This document shows, one piece after another, positions 6,791-13,287 of a DNA stretch of 15,556 nt. The notes under the pieces are model-generated. The model was not told the DNA's origin. It did not search any database and was given only the letters and a program-made list of their open reading frames with translations. Where the stretch lies: NCBI GenBank assembly GCA_005877565.1, contig VBOK01000074.1, positions 1 to 15,556 of the forward strand, written 5' to 3'. The DNA is from Nitrospirota bacterium (GTDB taxonomy: Bacteria; Nitrospirota; Nitrospiria; Nitrospirales; NS-4). Every line of letters starts with the position of its first letter. Within the stretch, counting starts at the first letter, position 1. Made by a program: the position numbers and the translations under genes.

Positions 6791-7822
6791 ATGACGATAA
6801 CAGGGCTGGAACCACTCAGCATCGCGGTCGTGGGCGCAGGGGAATGGGGCAAGAACCACGTGCGGATGTTCGCTCAGCTCAAGGGGTCGCGGTTGGTCAC
6901 GGTGTGCGATCTGGAAGAGTCCCGGCTGGCTTCCGTTCGGGCCGCCTATCCCGGCGTGCGCGTGACGACCCGCTACGAGGACGTGGTGCGGGACCCTGCC
7001 GTGGAGGGGGTGGTCATCGCGTCCTTCGCCGCTCAACATTACGACCAGGCGAGACGGGCCCTCGAAGCCGGCAAGCACGTCCTGGTCGAGAAGCCCATGA
7101 CCCTGGCCGCGGAAGAAGCCGAAGAGCTTGTCCACGTGGCGACCCGAGCGGCACGGTGTCTGATGGTCGGCCACCTGCTGCTGTATCACCCGGCTGTGGT
7201 CAAGATGAACCAGCTGGTGGCGAGTGAGGAAATCGGGGAGCTGTTCTACCTTTACAGTCAGCGCCTGAATCTCGGCCAGGTCCGAAAGGATGAAAATGCG
7301 CTCTGGAGCTTCGGCCCGCACGATGTGGCAGTGGCTCTGTACCTGTTTGCATGTGAACCAGAGATGGTCACGGCCAAGGGTGAAGCCTTTCTCCAGAAGG
7401 GGATCGTTGACGTGGTCTTTGTCACCTTGCATTTTCCGCAGCGGAAGCTGGCCCACATCCACCTGAGCTGGCTGGACCCCCATAAGATCCGACGAACGAC
7501 CCTGGTAGGGAGCCGGAAGATGGTCGTCTTCGATGATATGGAGCCCAATGACAAGATCCGGATCTATGACAAGGGTGTGGACATCCGTCGCCAGCCCATG
7601 TCGTATGAAGACTATCTTCATGTGCGGTTTGGGGACATTCTGATTCCTCACATCGGCTCCGCAGAGCCTCTCCGGCTGGAATGCCAGCATTTCCTCGACT
7701 GCAGCCGCAACGGGGCGACGCCGCGGAGCGACGGCGTACACGGGCTCCAGGTCGTCCGGGTCCTGGCGGCCGCGCAGAAGTCGCTGGAGATGGACGGCGC
7801 GCCGGTCCCGGTGAAGGGATGA
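6791..7822 (+). CDS. wbpB: Gfo/Idh/MocA-family sugar-nucleotide dehydrogenase (WbpB/WlbA-like)
   Basis: A 343-residue NAD-dependent oxidoreductase. The N-terminal Rossmann fold has GAGEWGKNH (15-23), and the family motif VEKP (99-102) sits at the nicotinamide site. GHLLLYHPAV (127-136) and the catalytic-region FGPHDVAVALYL, with His177, follow in the C-terminal substrate domain. The gene is followed by WbpD- and WbpI-like enzymes, so the likely reaction is oxidation at C3 of UDP-GlcNAc uronic acid, the step before amination in the UDP-ManNAc3NAcA pathway. The start has AAGGGA six bases upstream. The expected partner, a WbpE/DegT-type aminotransferase that would normally recycle the 2-oxoglutarate used by this enzyme class, is not in the window. 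The family is certain; the exact substrate is inferred from context, and another nucleotide sugar is possible. Confidence 0.85.
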   Translation: MTITGLEPLSIAVVGAGEWGKNHVRMFAQLKGSRLVTVCDLEESRLASVRAAYPGVRVTTRYEDVVRDPAVEGVVIASFAAQHYDQARRALEAGKHVLVEKPMTLAAEEAEELVHVATRAARCLMVGHLLLYHPAVVKMNQLVASEEIGELFYLYSQRLNLGQVRKDENALWSFGPHDVAVALYLFACEPEMVTAKGEAFLQKGIVDVVFVTLHFPQRKLAHIHLSWLDPHKIRRTTLVGSRKMVVFDDMEPNDKIRIYDKGVDIRRQPMSYEDYLHVRFGDILIPHIGSAEPLRLECQHFLDCSRNGATPRSDGVHGLQVVRVLAAAQKSLEMDGAPVPVKG

Positions 7823-7824
7823 CG

Positions 7825-8418
7825 ATGGGCGGGTCTTTCTGGGCTCACGAGACGGCCTGCGTGGACGATCCGGGCGCGATCGGAGAAGGAACGCGTGTCT
7901 GGCATTTCTCGCATATCGCGAAGGGGGCGTCGGTGGGCCCGCGGTGTTCCATCGGCCAGAACGTCTATATCGCCCACGGCGCCGTCGTGGGCGCCGGCGT
8001 CAAAATCCAGAACAACGTCTCGATCTACGAGGGCGTGACGCTGGAAAACGGCGTGTTCTGCGGGCCATCAGTGGTATTCACGAATGTGATCAATCCCCGC
8101 AGTCATATCTCCCGGAAGCATGAGTACCGTGCGACGCTGGTCCGGCACGGGGCCACCTTAGGAGCGAACGCAACCATTCTCTGCGGGCTCACCATCGGGC
8201 GTTTCGCGTTCGTGGGAGCGGGCGCCGTCGTGACCCGGGATGTTCCGGATTTCGCGCTGGTCACCGGCAACCCGGGCCGGCAGCAGGGATGGATGTGCCG
8301 GTGCGGCATCAAATTGAAACTCCCGGCCGCGGGCGGGCGAACGCGCGTGTCCTGCCAGGTCTGCGGGGCCAGATACCGGCGCTCGCGTGCGGTGCTGGTC
8401 GAGGTGGAGGGCGCATGA
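7825..8418 (+). CDS. wbpD: Left-handed beta-helix N-acetyltransferase (WbpD/WlbB-like) with Cys-rich tail
   Basis: A protein of about 197 residues that would N-acetylate the 3-amino group of a UDP-amino-uronic acid with acetyl-CoA, in the cytoplasm. Hexapeptide repeats run through the protein (GEGTRVW, GPRCSIGQNVYI, GAGVKIQNNVSI, ENGVFCGPSVVF, GANATIL, GAGAVVTRDV). The segment FTNVINPRSHISRKHEY and the end GNPGRQQGWMCRCG are WbpD-like. ATG 7825 is chosen because GAAGGG lies six bases before it; an in-frame ATG at 7819 overlapping the previous stop is the alternative. Unusually, the C-terminus adds two cysteine pairs (CRC at 160-162 and CQVC at 179-182, numbering from 7819), which look like a small zinc ribbon. 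It overlaps the epimerase start by four bases. Confidence 0.87.
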   Translation: MGGSFWAHETACVDDPGAIGEGTRVWHFSHIAKGASVGPRCSIGQNVYIAHGAVVGAGVKIQNNVSIYEGVTLENGVFCGPSVVFTNVINPRSHISRKHEYRATLVRHGATLGANATILCGLTIGRFAFVGAGAVVTRDVPDFALVTGNPGRQQGWMCRCGIKLKLPAAGGRTRVSCQVCGARYRRSRAVLVEVEGA

Positions 8419-9524
8419 AACTCCTGACGGTCGTCGGCGCGCGTCCTCAGTTCATTAAGGCCGCGGTGCTCTCGCGGGCTCTCCCGGCCTTCAACGCAAG
8501 CCGTCCCCGCGACCACCAGATCCAGGAAGTGATGGTCCACACCGGCCAGCACTATGATGACAACATGTCCGCGGTCTTCTTCCAGGAACTGAACATTCCG
8601 GAGCCGGCGCACCATTTGGGCGTGGGATCCGGCCCCCACGGACAGCAAACCGCCCGGATGCTGGAGCGGCTCGAACCGGTGATGGAGCGCGAGCGGCCTG
8701 ACCTCGTGCTGGTGTACGGCGACACGAACTCCACGCTGGCCGGGAGTCTGGTGGCCAGCAAGCTGCCGATTCCCGTGGCTCACGTCGAGGCCGGGCTGCG
8801 CAGCTACAACCGTACGATGCCGGAAGAGATCAATCGCGTGGTCACGGACCACCTCTCCGCGCTGCTGTTCTGCCCGACCGACCGCGCGGTGAAGAACCTG
8901 AGTTGCGAGGGCATTGTGGCCGGGGTCCACCGGGTGGGGGACGTGATGTACGATTCGCTGCTGTACAACCTGGCCCGCGCCGACCGGCGCGCCGGCGTGA
9001 TGGCTGAGCTGGGCCTGCAGCCGGGACAGTATGGCTTGGCCACGATCCATCGCGCCGAGTCGACCGACCGCCCCGAGACCGTCACGGGCATCCTGTCGGC
9101 CCTCGGGCGACTCGGCCTGCCTATCGTGGTGCCGCTCCACCCGCGCACGCGGGCGGTGCTGGACGCGGCGGGGGTTGGTCACGTCACCGGGCCGGTCCGC
9201 CTGATTGCGCCTGTCTCCTATCATGAGATGCTCATCCTCGAACGGCACGCCCGGCTGATCTTGACCGACTCCGGCGGGGTCCAGAAGGAAGCATTCTTGC
9301 TAGGGGTTCCCTGCGTCACGCTGCGGAACGAGACCGAGTGGGTGGAAACGGTGGAGGCGGGGTGGAACCGAGTGGCCGGGACGACCCCCGACGCTGTTGA
9401 GGCGGCGGCTCGCCTGGCTCTCGAAGAGCTCTGCCCCGAACAGGGACAGCCCTACGGCGACGACCATGCCGCGGATGCGATCCTCGGCATTGTCGCCGAC
9501 TATTGTCGGAAGGAGCGGTCATGA
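8415..9524 (+). CDS. wbpI: UDP-N-acetylglucosamine 2-epimerase family (WbpI-like)
   Basis: A 369-residue cytoplasmic epimerase of the WecB/WbpI fold. Landmarks are GARPQFIK (8-15), HTGQHYD (42-48), YGDTNSTLAG (101-110), HVEAGLRS (123-130), MPEEINR (135-141), ATIHRAEST (209-217), LHPRT (241-245), TDSGGVQKEAFLLGVPC (284-300) and TEWVETVEAGWN (307-318). The last is characteristic of the WbpI branch acting on UDP-2,3-diacetamido uronic acids rather than plain WecB. Following WbpB- and WbpD-like genes, it would convert UDP-GlcNAc3NAcA to the ManNAc3NAcA form. ATG 8415 overlaps the previous stop; the frame is open further upstream but lies within the acetyltransferase gene. Local GC is the highest I noticed in the window (46 of 60 bases in 9061-9120). 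A simple UDP-GlcNAc 2-epimerase role remains possible. Confidence 0.88.
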   Translation: MKLLTVVGARPQFIKAAVLSRALPAFNASRPRDHQIQEVMVHTGQHYDDNMSAVFFQELNIPEPAHHLGVGSGPHGQQTARMLERLEPVMERERPDLVLVYGDTNSTLAGSLVASKLPIPVAHVEAGLRSYNRTMPEEINRVVTDHLSALLFCPTDRAVKNLSCEGIVAGVHRVGDVMYDSLLYNLARADRRAGVMAELGLQPGQYGLATIHRAESTDRPETVTGILSALGRLGLPIVVPLHPRTRAVLDAAGVGHVTGPVRLIAPVSYHEMLILERHARLILTDSGGVQKEAFLLGVPCVTLRNETEWVETVEAGWNRVAGTTPDAVEAAARLALEELCPEQGQPYGDDHAADAILGIVADYCRKERS

Positions 9525-10309
9525 GCTGCTTTCACATGCTCTTCCGGCACCGTCGCCTGATTTGGAACCTTACTCTTCTGGATTTCAGGCTCCGTTACGC
9601 GGGATCTCGACTCGGCTTGGTCTGGATGCTGCTGGCACCTCTTTTGATGCTGGGCGCATATTTGTTGTTGTTCGGGGGAATCTTGCGGGTCCGACCTGAC
9701 CAGAGTCCGACTGGAGTGGAATATGGTCTCTTGATTGCCTGCGGGCTTTTGCCATGGATTGGATTCTCTGAGGGGGTGACACGCGGGACCGCGTCGGTGC
9801 TCGCTCAACGCAACCTTATCAAAAGTCAGGTTTTTCCCATGGAACTATTCCCTGTATCGGCAGTTTGTGCTGGGCTCATCGGCCAGCTCTGCGGCACCCT
9901 CCTGCTTCTGGTGCTACTTGGCCTTCGAGGGATGCTAGGCCCGAACCTGGCAGTATTGCCTTTCCTGCTGATCCTCCAGGCATTATTCACCGTTGGCCTG
10001 GTTTGGTTCCTCTCCTGTGTCAATATCATTTACCGTGATACCTCGCAGGTCGTCGTTCTCATGATGGTCTTGCTGATGTTTGTCTCACCGATCGCATATA
10101 CACAGGAGATGGCGCCAGCAGGACTCAAACTTGTAGTCGAGCTGAACCCTATTTCTTACCTGATCGAAGGGTATCGCAATGCCTTACTCTACAACCAATT
10201 CCCAAACGTAAGGGGGTTGGTAATCTTTGGCGGACTGACGCTTCTGGTCCTGTTGGCTGGCTATCGCTACTTCATGCACCTTCGGCGGGTTTTACCGGAC
10301 TACGTGTAA
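9521..10309 (+). CDS. wzm: Polysaccharide ABC exporter permease (Wzm-like)
   Basis: A 262-residue ABC-2 permease of the Wzm/KpsM/TagG group, with about six membrane helices. The N-terminus (RRLIWNLTLLDFRLRYAGS, then RLGLVWMLLAPLL) is the family signature. LPWIGFSEGVTRG, the Arg-Asp of NIIYRDTSQVV and the C-terminal NPISYLIEGYRNALL are also typical. It would form the inner-membrane channel for an undecaprenyl-linked glycan together with the Wzt-like ATPase encoded next (stop and start share one base, TAATG). The start is ATG 9521, with AAGGAG five bases upstream and an ATGA overlap with the epimerase. Codon use becomes noticeably less GC-rich from here on. Confidence 0.92.
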   Translation: MSCFHMLFRHRRLIWNLTLLDFRLRYAGSRLGLVWMLLAPLLMLGAYLLLFGGILRVRPDQSPTGVEYGLLIACGLLPWIGFSEGVTRGTASVLAQRNLIKSQVFPMELFPVSAVCAGLIGQLCGTLLLLVLLGLRGMLGPNLAVLPFLLILQALFTVGLVWFLSCVNIIYRDTSQVVVLMMVLLMFVSPIAYTQEMAPAGLKLVVELNPISYLIEGYRNALLYNQFPNVRGLVIFGGLTLLVLLAGYRYFMHLRRVLPDYV

Positions 10310-11580
10310 TGGACACGGCTGCGATTTCAGTAAAAGGCGTCTCGAAGGTGTACAAGCTGTATCGTGGTCGGTCTAAGCGGCTACTGGATTTTTTTAGTCT
10401 CGGTTTCGGAGAAGGACGCCACGATGAAGAATTTTGCGCCCTCGACAATGTGAGCTTTGAGATTCCTCAGGGAACGACAGTAGGGATCATCGGCAGAAAC
10501 GGAGCAGGGAAGAGCACCCTGCTGCGGATTCTCACCGGGAATTCCAGTCCCACCAAAGGGGAAGTGGAGATCAAAGGGAAGGTCTCGGCACTTTTGGAGA
10601 TCGGGACTGGATTTCATCCGGAGTTGACTGGGCAGCAGAATATCCATGTCAGCGGGGTGTATCTCGGACTGACCCAAGAAGAGATCGACCGGCTCTACAC
10701 CGACATCGTAGCGTTTTCCGAGTTGGAGGATTTCATCCATCAGCCAGTGAGAACCTATTCTTATGGAATGTACATGCGTCTGGCCTTCTCGGTCTCGACG
10801 TGCATCAATCCGGATGTCCTTATCATCGATGAGGTGTTGGGGGTCGGAGACGCCTATTTTAGCCGAAAATGTTTTGACCGTATCCGATCGTTTATGGAAT
10901 GTGGGAAAACAGTCCTGATGGCGTCCCATGATTTTTCAGCGCTCCAGCGCTTATGCACACGCCTGCTCTGGATCGATCACGGCAGAGTAGTCATGGATGG
11001 TTCTCCGTTAGAGGTGCTGAAGGCCTATGCGGCTTCTATACGGAAACAGGAGGAGAAGCGAATCAGGACTATGATACCTGCTCTCCAGCATGACGCCCAC
11101 TCACTGCGGGAGAAAGGCTTGATTTACGGGAGTGGTGAGATCGTCATCACAGAAGTGCAATGCGTCAACCATGAAGGTCAGGAGTGCCATCGCTTTAACG
11201 TCGGAGAATCGTTGGCCATCCGGATGCGATACAAAACCAAGGTTCCTGTCGTAGGCCCGGTCTTTGTCGCTGCGATTTATCGTATTGATGGCATCACAGT
11301 CTGCCAAGCCATTTCCTCGCGGGATGGCGTGCAGTTCGACAAGCTTGACGGACAGGGAATCGTAGACGTTCGTTTCGATCGGCAACTTTTGGGGCCGGGG
11401 CTGTATGTCATCTCGGTTGCCATCTTTCCCTCTCTTGATTTACTCGACCAACTGGGACAGACACCCTACGATCTCCACGATCGACTCTACGAATTCCAAA
11501 TCGAGCCGTTGCTCGACTGCGCCCTGGACTTAGGCGTGGTCCTGCATCCGGTATTTTGGAGACATAGCCGTGGAGCGTAA
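10309..11580 (+). CDS. wzt: Polysaccharide ABC exporter ATPase with C-terminal glycan-binding-type domain (Wzt-like)
   Basis: A 423-residue protein. The nucleotide-binding domain (about 1-245) has Walker A GRNGAGKS (62-69), the polysaccharide-exporter-type ALLEIGTGFHPELTGQQN (94-111), signature YSYGM (150-154), Walker B VLIIDE (170-175) and H-loop His207. From about residue 270 to the end is a beta-rich domain (GEIVITEVQCVNHEG, FNVGESLAIRMRYK, VAAIYRIDGI, GLYVISVAIF) of the Wzt C-terminal type. In E. coli O8/O9a this domain binds the modified non-reducing end of the finished chain and gates export. The presence of this domain, with a methyltransferase gene next door, suggests export of a capped glycan. 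ATG 10309 overlaps the permease stop by one base. Confidence 0.93.
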   Translation: MDTAAISVKGVSKVYKLYRGRSKRLLDFFSLGFGEGRHDEEFCALDNVSFEIPQGTTVGIIGRNGAGKSTLLRILTGNSSPTKGEVEIKGKVSALLEIGTGFHPELTGQQNIHVSGVYLGLTQEEIDRLYTDIVAFSELEDFIHQPVRTYSYGMYMRLAFSVSTCINPDVLIIDEVLGVGDAYFSRKCFDRIRSFMECGKTVLMASHDFSALQRLCTRLLWIDHGRVVMDGSPLEVLKAYAASIRKQEEKRIRTMIPALQHDAHSLREKGLIYGSGEIVITEVQCVNHEGQECHRFNVGESLAIRMRYKTKVPVVGPVFVAAIYRIDGITVCQAISSRDGVQFDKLDGQGIVDVRFDRQLLGPGLYVISVAIFPSLDLLDQLGQTPYDLHDRLYEFQIEPLLDCALDLGVVLHPVFWRHSRGA

Positions 11581-12352
11581 CGGCTCGCCATATTATGACC
11601 AGGCTGAGCTCTGGAAAGAGCCAGCGCATTACGCGGACGAATGTATTCGTATCATCGAGTCACTCATGCCATGTGATGTGCGGAACATCCTTGATATTGG
11701 GTGTGGAGACGGTACGATCACGAACCGCTTGGCGACTCGATTTCAAGTAATTGGTCTGGATTCGAGCCGTGAGGCTATCCGCCATTTTCTGGGTGAAAAG
11801 CTGTTGGCTAGTTCGGGTTCCGTTCCATTGAAAGACCAATCGATTGACCTAGTCCTCCTCTCCAATGTTTTAGAACACCTTCCCGCAGCAGTATTTTCTC
11901 ATACGGTGAGAGAAGCCATACGGATTGCTCGACGATACCTCCTGGTCGTTTCCCCGCAAAATGAGAATCTTCAATTCAGTCAGGTCAAATGTGATGATTG
12001 CGGTTGTATCTACCATAGGAATTACCATCTTCGTTCGCTGACCCTCACGGATATAGACCGAATCTTCGGCCAGGACTTTGAAATGGCTGCATACACGTTT
12101 TGGGGGGAACCCTGGCCGCAATATGATCACCGACTCTGGGAGTTAAAACAATATCTGGCTGATGGCTGGTCTCGGTGGCCGCTGGCGGTCTGCCCTCTCT
12201 GTGGAGGAAAACCAGGGGCAAAAGAGCCGAATGCGAAGCTAGAAAAAGTTGCAATGTTGTTGGATGATCTGAACGATGAGGTGCTCTTTGATCGCAGAGA
12301 GAGTTTAGTGCGGCAAACAAGGACTTTCCGGAGTCATTTCCTGCCACGTTGA
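11570..12352 (+). CDS. SAM-dependent methyltransferase with Cys-pair insert
   Basis: A 260-residue class I methyltransferase. Motif I is ILDIGCGDGTI (40-50), the motif II acidic residue is D64 in VIGLDSS, and motif IV is DLVLLSNVLEHL (93-104). A CDDCGC element (141-146) and CPLCGG (208-213) supply five cysteines that could bind zinc. The phrase SPQNENLQF followed by CxxCG and HRNYHLRSLT recurs in methyltransferases of polysaccharide clusters. The start is GTG 11570, with GGAG eight bases upstream, overlapping the Wzt-like gene by 11 bases. By position it may methylate a sugar of the exported glycan, perhaps as the chain-end cap recognised by the Wzt domain; that role is inference. GC is low relative to the flanking operon. 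Confidence 0.85.
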   Translation: MERNGSPYYDQAELWKEPAHYADECIRIIESLMPCDVRNILDIGCGDGTITNRLATRFQVIGLDSSREAIRHFLGEKLLASSGSVPLKDQSIDLVLLSNVLEHLPAAVFSHTVREAIRIARRYLLVVSPQNENLQFSQVKCDDCGCIYHRNYHLRSLTLTDIDRIFGQDFEMAAYTFWGEPWPQYDHRLWELKQYLADGWSRWPLAVCPLCGGKPGAKEPNAKLEKVAMLLDDLNDEVLFDRRESLVRQTRTFRSHFLPR

Positions 12353-12390
12353 AGGTTCGGCTGCGGGTGAAAAAGAGGGTTGATATTCAT

Positions 12391-13287
12391 ATGGAAGACA
12401 GGACGGCATGCCGTTCTACTACCCTCTTCCATTCTTCGACATCCTACTTGTACCTCGACTCCGATACTGCATGGGGGGAAAGGTACCTGCTCGATGGGAA
12501 AATCGTGCGAAATTACGGGTGGTCCTCCAATCCCAGGAAACAGGCTCGCTTCGTCATATCGAGATTTATGGATGAACCATTTGCGCTCACCGTCTTCTAT
12601 AAGGATATGTCGGCAGAGCCTGTTTGGCTATCTGTCTATGACAAGCAGCAAGGGTACATTCCACTCGGTCAGCTCGAAGGCAAAAAGGATGTGCGATGGA
12701 AAGAGACGACCTTTGTCGTGCCGGCCGACATCCGACCGACCAGGGAAGGTTTCTTCTTTGCCCTGCATGGTGATCTCGCCCGCAAAGACAATCTTTATGC
12801 GATTGCTTGTATCTCTGTATCGGGTAGTAAAGATCACTTACTAGAGGGCACAGTGGGTGTACTTGGAGTGGGGGAGCAGGATCATTATCTCCTCTTCTCT
12901 TTTCCAGTAGAAACTCCCATCGGCTCTGATTGCGAGTGGCTCTTGGAATTTGGCTCTCAGGAACCCATTGACCAACGAATCCAAGTCCATCTCTGGGATG
13001 GCGATTCTTTTTTCTTCGTTGACCTTCTTCCTGTCATGGAAACTCACGATCTGTGTGTCAAGGTACCAACCTGGTGGATCAAACAATATCTAGGAAAACT
13101 CGGCATGGAACGGGCAGCGACGAGAGCAATGGGCGATTGGGATAATGAAAGAGATTTGATCCGGCAGGAACTCCTTAGGAAGCATTTAGATCTTGCCCAA
13201 GCGCGAACGCTTTTGAATTCCAAACTGATCCGTCAAGCTGTGTGGATCAAACAAGCGTTAAAGCGCGTGTTGAGACGGACGCCATGA
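12391..13287 (+). CDS. Unrecognised beta-rich protein in the export cassette
   Basis: I do not recognise this protein (298 residues from ATG 12391, with AGAGGG 11 bases upstream). An in-frame TTG at 12349, overlapping the previous stop as TTGA, would add 14 basic residues and cannot be excluded. No signal peptide or membrane helix is evident. The sequence looks like two beta-sandwich segments: the first carries FALTVFYKDMSAEPVWLSVY, LGQLEGKKDVRWKETTFVV and REGFFFALHGDL; the second carries DHYLLFSFPVE, WLLEFGSQEP, IQVHLWDGDSFFFVDLLP and KVPTWWIKQYLGKLG. A basic amphipathic helix closes the protein (LNSKLIRQAVWIKQALKRVL). Alternating hydrophobic and aromatic strands suggest a glycan- or protein-binding module. 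Its place between the methyltransferase and glycosyltransferase suggests a part in polysaccharide assembly. The stop overlaps the next start by ATGA. Function unknown. Confidence 0.75.
   Translation: MEDRTACRSTTLFHSSTSYLYLDSDTAWGERYLLDGKIVRNYGWSSNPRKQARFVISRFMDEPFALTVFYKDMSAEPVWLSVYDKQQGYIPLGQLEGKKDVRWKETTFVVPADIRPTREGFFFALHGDLARKDNLYAIACISVSGSKDHLLEGTVGVLGVGEQDHYLLFSFPVETPIGSDCEWLLEFGSQEPIDQRIQVHLWDGDSFFFVDLLPVMETHDLCVKVPTWWIKQYLGKLGMERAATRAMGDWDNERDLIRQELLRKHLDLAQARTLLNSKLIRQAVWIKQALKRVLRRTP

Larger units (their letters stand above)
9521..13287 (+). other. Lower-GC cassette (exporter, methyltransferase, unknown gene)
   Basis: Hand counts of single 60-base lines give 50% GC (11881-11940), 48% (12001-12060) and 45% (12961-13020), against 77% (9061-9120) upstream and 65% (14941-15000) downstream. 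The change begins near the start of the permease gene and ends near the start of the glycosyltransferase. This suggests the four genes were acquired as a block, but a full sliding-window count was not done. No insertion-sequence ends or flanking repeats were seen. Confidence 0.6.

Noticed and set aside
6773..7741. Long open frame on the minus strand (322 codons)
   Set aside because: Shadow of the Gfo/Idh/MocA gene; no recognisable motif and composition typical of antisense to coding DNA.
8103..9248. Long open frame on the minus strand (381 codons)
   Set aside because: Lies wholly opposite the WbpD- and WbpI-like genes; translation is rich in His, Arg and Gln without domain-like pattern, as expected for the shadow of high-GC coding.
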